Source of the DNA: Anaeramoeba ignava | Taxonomy: Eukaryota > Metamonada > Anaeramoebidae | Direction: 5' to 3' | NCBI GenBank assembly: GCA_028826165.1 | Contig: JAPDFW010000106.1 | Coordinates: 121,001 to 185,000, forward strand | Length of the DNA stretch: 64,000 nt | In this document: positions 11,027 to 22,100 of the stretch, one piece after another | How positions within the stretch are numbered: the stretch's first letter is position 1 | Layout: the number at the start of each line of letters is the position of its first letter | Notes under the pieces: model-generated | Told to the model about the DNA's origin: nothing | Database searches by the model: none | Seen by the model: only the letters and a program-made list of their open reading frames with translations | Position numbers and translations under genes: made by a program

Positions 11027-14000
11027 TTATTTATAACCTGAAGCATAAGAAATAACACCAATAATTCCACCAAAAACATTTCCCCAAACAATAAGCCAAC
11101 CCAAATGTTTTCGCATAACATCTTCCATAAGTTTCTTAACAACTTGAGGGGTTAATTCTTTAAGTTTTTCAGTCATTAAAGAATCAAGTTCTTTTCTGAC
11201 TCTTGAAATATCAAAAGTTTTAGTAATATCAAAAGTGGAAAGTAATAATGGTGCAATATCAGACCCCATTCCAAGTACAAAGGGTGTTATTAATGGCTTC
11301 AGTGATGATGGATCTATTCCCATCATTGTTAACATTAATCCTTCTGGTCGATCTTTTAATTCTTCTAGTTTTTGATCTATTATTTGACTTACTGCTGGTG
11401 ATTCTAATACTTTTTTGATTTTTTCTTCAAAGTTAATCATTGAAATGAAACTGTTTAATTTTGTAGATATATAATTTTTCAAGTAGGTCTATTACAAATA
11501 AATTTTTAAATATTAATTTTAATATTATAATTTTAATTTTAATTTTAATTTTAATTATAATTATAATTATAATTTTAATTTTAATTTTAATTTTAATTTT
11601 ATAAATGATATTAATTTCAATTTTATAAATGAATTTTAAATTAAATTTTAATTATAATTATAATTATAATTTTAATTATAATTTTGATTTTAATTATAAA
11701 TGAATTTTAATTTTGATTTTGATTTTAATTTTAATTTTAATTTTAAATTTAATTTTATAAATTTAATTTTAATTATAAATGAATTTTAATTTTAATTTTA
11801 TAAATGAATTTTAATTTTAATTCTAATTTTAATTTTAATTTTATAAATGAATTTTAAATTTATAAATGAATTTTAAATTTGATTTCTACTTCATCAAAAA
11901 AAGTCTTCATAATTGTGTTTTTGACTGTTTCTCTAATTTCTTTAAATCTACGAGGAATAATACCAGATCCATATAATCCAGGAATTCTATCAAAAAGCAT
12001 TTTTATAGCAAGCCAATTAGTAATTCCTCCAGCAAAACCGAAAAGGCCAAATGCAAGTATATAATGTCCTGCAGTATTTTGACCTAATAAATTTATAATT
12101 TTATTTTTAATTTTAATTTTAATTTTAATTTTAATTTTAATTATAATTTTAATTTTAATTTTAATTTTAATTTTAATTTTAATTATAATTTTAATTTTAA
12201 TTTTAATTTTAATTTTAATTTTAATTTTAATTTTATAAATTAATTATAATTTTAATTTTAATTTTAATTTTAATTTTAATTTTAATTTTAATTTTAATTT
12301 TAATTTTAATTTTAATTTTAATTCTAATTTTATTTTTAATTTTAAATATTAATTTTAATTATAATTTTAATTTTAATTTTAATTTTAATTTTAATTTTAA
12401 TTCTAATTTTATTTTTAATTTTAAATATTAATTTTAATTTTAATTTTAATTTTAATTTTAATTTTAATTTTAATTTTGATTTTAATTTTAATTTTAATTT
12501 TAATTTTAATTTTAATTATAATTTTAATTTTAATTTTAAATATTAATTTTAATTTTTATCCTCGAAAAATTGAAACAATAAAATTTTATTTTTCAAAAAT
12601 TTAATTAAAGACCCGGAAAAATAAAATTTCATTTTTATTGACGGGGGCGAATTTATTTTCTGCCATTTGGGGAAAATAAAATTTTATTTTTCCAGGTCTT
12701 TTTCCCCTTTTTAAAATTGAAATTTCTCCTTTTTATTTCAAAATAAAATGATATTTGAGAAATTTGGTTTTTTATTGAAAAGTGAGTAAATTCCAAAAAA
12801 TCCTAAAAAAAACCATGAAGAAAATGAAAATGAAGAAAATGAAAATGAAGAAAATGAAAATGAAGAAAATGAAAATGAAGAAAATGAAAATGAAGAAAAT
12901 GAAAATGAAGAAAATGAAAATGAAGAAAATGAAAATGAAGAAAATGAAAATCAGTAAAAATCCAAGAATGAGATCCCAAGCATTCAACCTACTGTTACTT
13001 CTTTTCATCAGGGTTCAAGAATGTTGATTTCCAAGTTGTTGCCATGTCTTTCAATGATCTCTTTCGGTCGTGTACTCCAATGTTGATTGATATAATCGAG
13101 TTTGAGGGATTTCCAATTGAGATCCCATTGGGAAATAAAAGTGGAAGGTTTTGGTTTGAGTTGTTCTCTTTTTGATCTAATTTAAGCTGCAATGCATTAT
13201 CAATTGCTTTTTCTTTCTCTAAACAAACTCTTTTATATAATTGGAGAGATGATTCTGATTTATGCCCACTTTTTAATTTCATAATTTCTTGATCTTGGAT
13301 CCCTTGGTTGTATAGCCTCGATACACAAGTTACACGAAAGGAATGTAGACCAATTTTCTTATTAATATTAACTTTTTTGCATAGCTCTTGTAAATGTCTT
13401 CTCAATGTAGGTGCTTTAATTGCTTGGTTTGTAAGGGGATTTCCTGTAAAGTTTTTCTTTTTGAATGATCTAAAAAGCCGATTGTCTGGATTCGTGGGTA
13501 ACTCTGATCGAAATTTCCAATACTTGCTCAAAATTAAATATGGATCTTTCGGTGAATCTGAAAAAGGAAATAGTTTGACTGTTTTTGGTTCAAAGTTAGT
13601 CACTCCAATTGTTGCCTTATTGTTTTTGCATTCACCTTGTACATACTCTATAAAATCTTGACCATCAATGTGCCCAAAATGAATTTGTGTCAATGCCAGA
13701 TCTGCGATCTCTTGTCCTCTCAAACAAAAATGGATTCCAACTACCATCACCGTTGCAATTGTCAAATGTTTTGGATTTTCTAACCTTAGATATTCCATCA
13801 ATTTAGTTTGTTCAGCTTCTTTCAAATCTTGATAATGCGAAGTAAAACAGTTTCCAGCTGCAATAATTTCTTTTAACCGGTTTTCTACGGTGTTCTTGAT
13901 GTCCTCAAATTCAGAATTTTTAAATCTACGCTAATTAATTTCTTTTGATTCAAATACGATAAAAGGTTTGAGCAATAGGACCGATAAGTTTTAAGTTTGT

Positions 14001-15113
14001 ATTCCTTTCCGTTACTCCTTTTTAATTGAATAAAAAATCGACAGATGGTGTCTTTGAGATCTATTTCTTCGAAAGTAACATTCTCAGCTTTCAAAAATCT
14101 TTTTCCCATTTCTTTCCCATAACAGAAATCGATTTTTGTGTATTTAAAGGATTTTTTTTTTTTTGTACTCCCTCAACAGATGTCATAAGAGACGAATGAA
14201 AATCAAAAAAAAATTTTTTTTCTTTTGAATCCCGAATTAGAAAAATTTTTCTTAAATAGTTTTCTTAAATTTTTTTTTTCTCCTTTTTCGATTTTTCTCC
14301 TTTTTATTTTTATTTTTATTTTTATTTTTGGATCAGATCAATTTTTTGAGGATAAAAATACTATTTGCCCTCATTCGGAAAAATAAAATCATTTTTGAAT
14401 CTCGATTTTTAGCTAAACCATCCGCTCGCCAGGGCTCGCTAAGATAATTTTGGCTCGTAAACGAGCCACCGCTAAAAATCTCGATTGCAAAAATAAAATT
14501 TTATTTTTCCAAATTTGAGCAAATAGTTTATCTTAATTTTAATTTTATTTTTAATTTTAATTTTAATTTTATAAATTAATTTTAATTTTAATTTTAAATA
14601 TAATTTTAATTTTAATTTTAATTTTAATTTTAATTTTAATTTTAATTTTAATTTTAAATATTAATTTTAATTTTAAATATTAATTTTAATTTTAATTATA
14701 ATTTTAATTTTAATTATAATTTTAATTTTAATTTTAATATTATAAATGAATTTTAATTTCAATTTTATTTTCAATTTTAATTTTAATTTTAATTTTTTGT
14801 TACTTTTTTTTGATTTATTTGTATTAGTGAGAATTAAACCAAGAACCATAATTAAAAAAGTAGTAAAATTGCTCATAAATCCTTTATTAAAACGAGGATA
14901 AATAAAACGTTGAGCACAAGTTTTTTTCTCTTGATTTGTTTGTAAATTTTTTAAAGGGTTTGAAATATCTTCTTTATTATCTTCTTTATTATCTTCTTTT
15001 GCCTTTTCATCATCATCTTGATTATCTTGAGATTCTAAATCTATTTCTGAATTTTTTTTATCATCTTTTTCTTTAGGATCAAGATTGTCACTTGATAAAT
15101 TGTGTTCAGACAT
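11027..15113 (-). CDS. DUF445 (YheB/YjiN-like) membrane protein, three exons
   Basis: Exons 15113-14804, 12083-11890 and 11488-11027 join (phases 1 and 0) to 321 residues. The N-terminal 70 residues are acidic and polar. Membrane segments follow at about 85-103 (TTFLIMVLGLILTN), about 110-135 and the extreme C-terminus (HLGWLIVWGNVFGGIIGVISYA). The hallmark is GFAGGITNWLAIKMLFDRIP plus GLYGSGIIPRRFKEI, the conserved core of DUF445, a membrane family best known in bacteria with no settled function. Exon 3 supplies the amphipathic part (SMINFEEKIKKVLESPAV, SSLKPLITPFVLGMGSDIAP). Intron 1 spans 2720 bases and contains a mobile element with its own recombinase ORF on the same strand; intron 2 is 401 bases of TTTTAA repeat. 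The exon join is strongly supported because phases and the hydrophobic core both fit. Confidence 0.82.
11500..11885. repeat. TTTTAA-type repeat in DUF445 intron 2
   Basis: ATTTTA/ATTATA hexamers with interspersed TATAAATGAATTTTA segments fill the intron between 11489 and 11889. The TATAAATGAATTT motif recurs several times, so the tract has a higher-order unit. No coding content. Confidence 0.9.
12088..12555. repeat. TTTTAA hexamer tract, 3' part of DUF445 intron 1
   Basis: Almost pure AATTTT hexamers with occasional ATTATA and TAAATATTAATT variants. The tract ends abruptly at about 12555, where non-repetitive DNA of the inserted element begins. A matching tract resumes at about 14532 on the other side, so the element sits inside what was one hexamer array. 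Confidence 0.9.
12815..12955. repeat. 15-bp repeat ATGAAGAAAATGAAA
   Basis: About nine near-perfect ATGAAGAAAATGAAA units directly downstream of the recombinase stop, inside the mobile element. It opens spurious frames on both strands (M-K-K-M-K on plus, F-I-F-F-I on minus) and is not coding. Confidence 0.93.
12995..14109 (-). pseudogene. Tyrosine recombinase, frameshifted
   Basis: Two adjacent frames form one recombinase. 14109-13885 encodes the N-terminal SAM-like core-binding part (CRFFIQLKRSNGKEYK, TYRSYCSNLLSYLNQKK). The rest lies in another frame from about 13920 to 12995. The shift falls in an A-run at about 13918-13924; with it the text runs LISVDLK then NSEFEDIKNTVENRLKEI. Catalytic residues appear intact: Arg in HFCLRGQEIADL, HxxR in GLHSFRVTCVSRL, His in SGHKSESS, and the Tyr nucleophile in SSLQLYKR. 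Layout and motifs resemble the DUF3504/Crypton-type recombinases of eukaryotes, by eye. The frame is also open upstream of the ATG to about 14165. A C-terminal tail (about 60 residues) follows the Tyr. The break may be real decay, a sequencing error or frameshifting. Confidence 0.78.
14404..14480. repeat. Nested inverted repeat with perfect hairpin
   Basis: Outer arms GATTTTTAGC (14404-14413) and GCTAAAAATC (14471-14480) are perfect inverted repeats. Between them GGCTCG (14452-14457) and CGAGCC (14462-14467) form a stem with a TAAA loop. GCTCGCCAGGGCTCGC lies between the outer left arm and the hairpin. This is the most GC-rich short stretch of the element and sits near its 5' end relative to the recombinase. 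It may be a recombination or binding site. This is an inference. Confidence 0.75.
14533..14800. repeat. TTTTAA hexamer tract, 5' part of DUF445 intron 1
   Basis: AATTTT hexamers with TAAATATTAATT and TATAAATGAATTT variants resume after the mobile element and run to the donor of DUF445 exon 1 at 14803. They keep the exon 1 frame open past its splice site (K-L-K-L-K), which is why the apparent ORF continues to 14673. Confidence 0.88.
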
Positions 15114-15234
15114 TTTTTTAAAAAAAAAAATTAATTAATAATAAAAAAAATGAAAAAGAAAAAAAATGAAAAAAAAATAAAAAAAAAATTAAATAAAAAA
15201 AATTTTTTTTAATCAAATCAATAATAATAAATAA

Positions 15235-16040
15235 GTAAAATATTTAATTTAATATTATAAATTTTATATTTACATTATTTTAAATAAATTTATAAATTTA
15301 AATTAATTATTTATTATTAATTATTTAAATTAAAATTAAATTAAATTATTTTATATATTTTTAATTAAATTTATAAAGTAAAATATTTTATTTAATATTA
15401 TATATTTTATATTTACATTATTTTAAATAAATTTATAAATTTAAATTAATTATTTATTATTAATTATTTAGATTAAAATTATATTAAATTATTTTATATA
15501 TTTTTAATTAAATTTATAAAGTAAAATATTTTATTTAATATTATATATTTTATATTTACATTATTTTAAATAAATTTATAAATTTAAAATTAATTATTTA
15601 TTATTAATTATTTAAATTAAAATTATATTAAAATATTTTATATATTTTTTATTTAAATTTATAAAAGTAAAATATTTAATTTAATATTATATATATTTTA
15701 TATTTACATGATTTTAAATAAATTTATTAATTTAAATTTATTATTTATTATTAATTATTTAGATAAAAATTATATTAAATTATTTTTATATATTTTTTTA
15801 TTTAAATTTATAAAGTAAAATATTTTATTTAATATTATATATTTTATATTTACATTATTTTAAATAAATTTATAAATTTAAATTAATTATTTATTATTAA
15901 TTATTTAAATTAAAATTATATTAAATTATTTTATATATTTTTTATTTAAATTTATAAAGTAAAATATTTAATTTAATATTATAAATTTTATATTTACATG
16001 ATTTTAAATAAATTTATTGGAATTTTATAAATTAATTATG
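15235..16040. repeat. Satellite of about 144 bp, six copies
   Basis: Tandem copies begin with GTAAAATATTT at 15235, 15378, 15521, 15667, 15815 and 15959, spacings 143, 143, 146, 148 and 144. Each unit contains TTATATTTACATTATTTTAA and a TTATTTATTATTAATTATTT block. The array lies between the divergent starts of the DUF445 gene (15113, minus) and the CH-domain gene (16131, plus). No gene inside. Confidence 0.93.
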
Positions 16041-16130
16041 TTTTTGAAAAATTCATTTTTTTCCTTTTTTTTTTATTTTTATTAGAATTTGCACAAATTA
16101 TATTTAATTAAATTTAAATTATTAATAAAA

Positions 16131-19100
16131 ATGAATACAAATTTTGAAAAAGAAACAGAAATTGTTTTTAATTGGGTATCAAGAATTTTAGCAAGAAATG
16201 TTTTCCCTCAAATGTCTTTAAGAGCATTAGCAAAATATTGGTGTCAAGTTATAAATAAAATAGTTCCTGGTTCGATCACTAAAATTTATTTAAAGGAGTA
16301 AATTAAAAAGTTTATAAAAAAAAGAGAAAAAGAGAAAAAAAAATTTTCATAAAATTTCGAAAAGAAAAAAATTTTTTATTTAAATTCAAATTAAAAAAAA
16401 ATTATTTTTCTTAAATACTATAAATAGAGCTGAAAATATCCAAAACTTACAAAATATAAACAAAGCTTGTTTGGAATTTGGAATAGAAAAAAAATATTTA
16501 TTAACTCCAAATCAAATACAAAAAGAAAACCGATTAGAATATTTTGTTCCTTTAATGAAACAAATCGGAATAAAAGCGAATTTAATGAATTTTCAACCGA
16601 AATTTGATTTTGTTTTTAATCAAGAAGCTCAAAAAGTTGAAGAAACAGATAAAAATATAAACGATGAGAAAAACAATCCAAGACAATTAAAAAAAATGAA
16701 TACAAAACTGAAATCAGAATTAATGGAAGATTCAGTTAAAATTGAATTTGAATTCAAAATTGTTTCAATTGAAGAGGAAAATGATGCTTTTTTGATTTTA
16801 TTAAATCCTCCAAAAAGAGCAACAATTTATTTGACTGAAAGACTCAAACCTTTGATTTCTTGGAAGAAAAACTTGATTCATCTTATTCAACCCGTTGTCA
16901 AAAAAGCATTTTTTCAAGATCCAACAATCCAAATTGGATTATTTCATTTAAATCGAAAATGCCTCCAATTTTTCGAAGCAACAACTGCTTTGGAGGATTT
17001 ATTGGAAATACAAGAGCTGACTGAATATCTTTATTCACTTGTCAGCCAAGAAAAAAATAAACAACCAAAACCCCAAAAAATTCATAATGATAATGACAAA
17101 AAATTAAGAAATATCGCTTTTATTATGAAAAAAATCATCAACAAAGAAAATATTCTTCTCAAATTTTCAGATTGCATTAAAAACAGACAAGGAACAATTT
17201 TTACTGCAAAATATTTCCAAAACGACTCCATTGTTCATGATTGTGTTTTGGATACACGCGCTCAAAAAGTGGAATTATTTTCTCAAGGAAAAACTCTTTT
17301 ATCAGAAAAAATGGGAGATATCAATGTAGAATATTTTTTTTTGATTAAAAAACAAACATTATTTAAAAAATATTTGAATCTATTTTTTTTTAGATTTCCA
17401 AAATAAACAAGGATTCTTTGATGATTCGGTCAATCCCTAAAAAACAAAAATTCACTATTATTCCATACTCAAAAATAATGAAACAGATTATGTACAAATC
17501 AATATCACTTATGGCTAAAGCAAAACATCCTAAAATAATATCACCATTTTTAAACAGAAAGAAAAGAACAATTTCAAAAAATCAAATCACAATGAATAGC
17601 AATTTGAATCAATTTATTGAAATGAAAGAAAATCAAAGCAAACAAAAAATCATAAAAGATCCAAATATTCTAAATCAAATTGAATCAAAACCGATTGAAA
17701 TTGAAATTACAATATTTTTTGAGAGTGAATATTTCTCTGGATTACTCACATTTTCACTAATGGATTTCAGTCTCAAAATTGCAGGAATTGGGAAGCAAAA
17801 CGAGCCTTATGAAAATATCACTTATCAAATTCACAAATCAAATCCTTTACTATTTCGTCTCGAAATATTAAATAAAGGTTCTTATATTTGCTGCACAGAA
17901 AGTCCATCTAAAAGAGAATTCTTGATGAATATTTTTTATCAAATTTCAAAGCAAACAACAGAAAATCAAGAAAATATAGAAAATCAAGAAAATATAGAAA
18001 ATCATGAAAATAATGAAAATATAGAAAATATAGAAAATAATGAAAATACAGAAAATACAGAAGGCATTGATTTTGAGTCTCTCTCAAAAAGTTCTTCTCA
18101 AAAAATCTCAAACTTACAGCAAGGAAACTTCCAATTTGATGATTTCCTTGTTTCAAAAGAAGAAATAAAAAGTAACGATTGGGTAAATTTTTCGAGTCCA
18201 AATTCTCCCAATCTGGAAATTATACAGAAAAAACAGGATAAAAAAAGCCAGCCTCCAAAAGAATTGATTCTGTATCCTGAATGGAATGAGGATATTGTGG
18301 GGAACTTTATTCAAGGTTTGGCCAGTTTTGATATTTTGCTGAAAAATCTAAAAACAAACGCAGATGTCCAAGGAATAATAATTTTTTCTCGCTCAAAAAT
18401 AACAATCCAAATATCAGGATCAGGGAAATATGAAATTGATTATACAATACCTGGTGAGAAACAAATATTGCCATTGGAAATTGAGCAGGAATCAATTGGT
18501 TTATTGAGAATAGTGATGAAACCAAATTTTTGGATCACGTTCAAACCAAAAAATGAAAAAGATTTATATCTAATTCCCAAAACATATGAAATGTTTCAAT
18601 GGTACCGATCCGCAAGCTTAGAAGCAACTCCAATCAACGGATTCATTTTAGGATTCGAAAGTGAATTTGAAGCCATTCTGACAAGTCTTTTGCATAGATC
18701 GCACACTGTTTTTCAAATACAATTTTTTCACAACAAAAACACTTATAATGGAATTTTGCGTCTTGATTCTTTCCACACAACAATTATGACCCATCAGAAT
18801 CGGGCTATTTTCCAGCTGAAATATGATCCCAATCGATTGCATATCTTCGATAGACCTGATTCAGATCGGCTTTTAGAATTAACAACAAAAACAGAAACAA
18901 TTCCAGTGATTTTTCAAACTGAAATCCAAAAGCTTTTAGTTTTTCGTTATCTTACTCACATGCTTTTAGACACTCATATTGAACGGGACTCAAAAAAACC
19001 CAAAGAAATCAGCAAATCAAGAACAAACCAAATTGCAAAAACAGATTTGATTAACCCAATTTTCCAAAATAAAACATTCAATGATCTTCTTTTATTTTCC

Positions 19101-22100
19101 CAGTTTAACGATCTTGGATCACCTCAAATTATTCAATCAATAGAAACTCTAACAGCTCTTGATGTTCCAAGATTGTTAATGCATCCGATTTTCCAAATCA
19201 AAATTGACGATTCAGTCGCCAAGATTCGCCAACAAGTAGAGAAATTTTTGCAAATTGGGAAATGGAAATTTAAAGTGAAAATTTTGGGAAAAAATAAAAA
19301 TAAATATAAATCAAAAATCACTGTAAAATTTGGCACTTTAAAAATTGTGATTGATTCAGGAAACAGCAACGATAAAGACAAGTTTGCCTTTCCGTTTGAT
19401 TCCACACAGAAGATATGGATTGATCCAAAAGAACAGAATCGGTTTCTTTTAAAACTCAGTGTGCAAGAAACTCTATTGGTTGAATCCAAAACAGCACAAA
19501 GTCGAGATTTGTTTGTGAATCTTTTCTTTGCTGCTTGGAATAGAAATATGAGCCAAAAAAACAAGCAATCAACATTGGAAAACACAACAGATTCAGATAA
19601 TGAAGACAAACAGAGAAACAAGTTCAATTTAACACAAATAATGATAACAAGTTGCAAATCAGCAACAAGTCACTACAAAAACGATCCAAACAAAGCGACT
19701 ATATTTGGATATCCACAAGTAACAAGTAAAATTCCATGCATCTTGCCTTTGAACACGGATATCAACAACGTGGTTTCTCACCTCCAGACAACATATAGAG
19801 TATCTGTCTTCGATTCTTTTTGGAGGTTTATAAGTTCAGGAGAGATCCAACTCAACGCACAGCATTTTGTCATCAAGTTTGGCTCAAATTCAATCTCTCG
19901 ATATTACTCCCCGTTCTCCAGATTGTTGAGACCAAACATGTCCGAGGATCCTTTATTAATACGGTTTATGATTGACGAGGAAAGTTTCATCGTGATTGGA
20001 TTTTCTTCACTGGAAATTGTTTCAGGTTTTTGTCTTGATTTTGATATCCGCAAAAAAAGATCATCGCCCTTTAACAAATGGAGCCAGGAACAAACCACTT
20101 CACAAACTGTTTTCAACTGCTCTTTTAGAATTGGAGAATCTGCGCAACATAGCGGACAATTGTGTTTAGAAAACGGGCAATTCTCTTTTAAATTAAATCC
20201 ATTTTCGGAAATGTTAAAACTGACAAAATCAGAACAAGAGGCGGATTTTCATGATCAAAACAAACTTTTAAGGAATATTCTTCGCGCAGCCTCTTTCCAG
20301 TATTCTCGGATCACTAAAGCCAAAATATCGAAAACTGATCCTTTGATGTTGCAAGTGTTTTTGGGTTTCAATCTTTTTGTCACTGTTTTTTTCCCTTCAG
20401 TTGAGCAACGATTCAAATTCTATCTTGATTTCAACAACAAGAGAAGAAGATTTCTTTCTCTTGAAAAGCTTCATCTGGTTTATCATTCAATAGCCAAGGA
20501 TTGCGTGAAAAAATTCGAAAATGTCTCTGTTTTTATGGAAAAAAAAGATTTTCCAATCGGAAAGTGTACTGTGATAATTTCGGAAGAAAACATCCAAATT
20601 GCTAAAGGTTCAAAACAGTACTTCAATCATCCAATCAATTTATGCAGACAAGTTGAATCCCAAACAAACCGTTTTCGAACTAAAATTAAAGCACAACTTT
20701 TCCAAAAAGAAAATCAAGAAAAACAAAAAATCAAAAAAATTCCCAAAAATCAAAAAAAACAAAAAACAATTCTTCTTGATTTCGAAAGCGAAGAAGCAAA
20801 AAAGCTTTTTTCACGATCAATGGAAATATCAAACTTAACGACTTTTTTACCTTCAATTATAAAAAAGTTCGAAATTTTGAAAAAAGGCAAGCAATTCAAT
20901 ATCGTTCATTTTTCCGAAGAAGGAATTCCTATTTGCGAAGGCGCAATTTTAGTTGATGAGTTTACGATTGAGATTTCATACAAGATGGTTAATCAAGAAC
21001 AAGAACCGATTGTAATTTCGACATCAAGTGTCAAATTTATGATCCAGAAAGAATCACCAGTGACAGGAAGATTAGAAATCAAAAACACAGTGTTTCTGAT
21101 GCAATTTGAGACAGCAAAGAAACGGAACCATTTTATTCTTGAATTCCGTAGATTCAAGGAAAGAATGCAGCTCAAGGAAAAAATGCTTTTAGAAGGCAAA
21201 TACGATCCTCAACTTGATCCCAACTCACGCTCTCCACTAGAAATTGAATTGGATTATGAAATACAATTTGAGAAGCAATGGAAAAAAGACCCAATTTCTC
21301 TCCCATCTGCTTTTACTGTCTCTGTAATGGATCCTGAGACTCATGAACTTGAATATCTAAATGCAGAATTGAGAATTCTCGGCGATTTGGTCGAAATATA
21401 CCAGAAAAGAGAAGAAAAACCCACTATTCGGTTCCGTGTGGCAAGGGGATTTACATTTGAAGAGCTCGAAACAGCGCGCGGACTGTGGAAACTCTCAAGC
21501 CAGGAAAACACTGTTTTGATTAGATTTTTTGATCTTCAAACAAAATCAAAAACAATTCAAAATTTTTTGACACTTAAAAAAATATTGAAAAGAAAAATTT
21601 ATAACGTAATGTTTAAACAACTCTCGGTCATGTATGGAAGCATAATTGTGGACGGCAGCATTGAATTCGAACCTACGCATATTGTGCTCCACATCCATCC
21701 GAGCGCGAATGAAGAGATTATCAAAATTGAGGCACATTCAATGAAGATCAACTTCAAACCCAAGTTCATGAACTTTGAGATCATTACAGCCACAAGCAAA
21801 AACGCATCTATCAAAGTGATGCCGCAAAACCTCGAGCAGAGAAACGAGATACTGCGTAGACTGCTGGACTTGCGGCTCGGATGGCTCGAGAAGAACAGCG
21901 GACTAGTGAAGAGGAAAATGTCCAGTGTATTCCAACTTGAAGACGATCCAAAAAGTGCAGCTTTCTCAGTCATGATCTTCCCAGACAGAGCAAAAGACAA
22001 ACCACAAACGGCAACATTATCTCTCTTCAAGAAGAACTTTATGCTTATGATATTTGAGGGAGAAGAGCAAGAAATCGGATACTCATCGGACACACGCATC

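Larger units (their letters stand above)
12556..14532 (-). mobile_element. Tyrosine-recombinase element nested in DUF445 intron 1
   Basis: About 2.0 kb of non-repetitive, less AT-rich DNA interrupts a TTTTAA hexamer array inside an intron. It carries one recombinase gene (minus strand, 14109-12995). Both flanks carry copies of a short palindromic motif (core AAAATAAAATTTTATTTTT) at 12576-12595, 12615-12636, 12671-12693, 14377-14396 and 14488-14510. A nested inverted repeat lies at 14404-14480. I see no long terminal repeats, reverse transcriptase or DDE transposase. That, with a tyrosine recombinase, suggests a Crypton-like element or an integrated plasmid- or virus-derived unit. The exact ends are uncertain, because the surrounding DNA is low complexity and no clear target-site duplication is visible. 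Confidence 0.7.

Noticed and set aside
12772-13027. Opposed M-K-K-M-K (+) and F-I-F-F-I (-) ORFs
   Set aside because: Products of the 15-bp repeat beside the recombinase stop, not genes.
13308-13661. 117-residue plus-strand ORF
   Set aside because: Antisense shadow of the recombinase catalytic domain, which has recognisable motifs on the minus strand.
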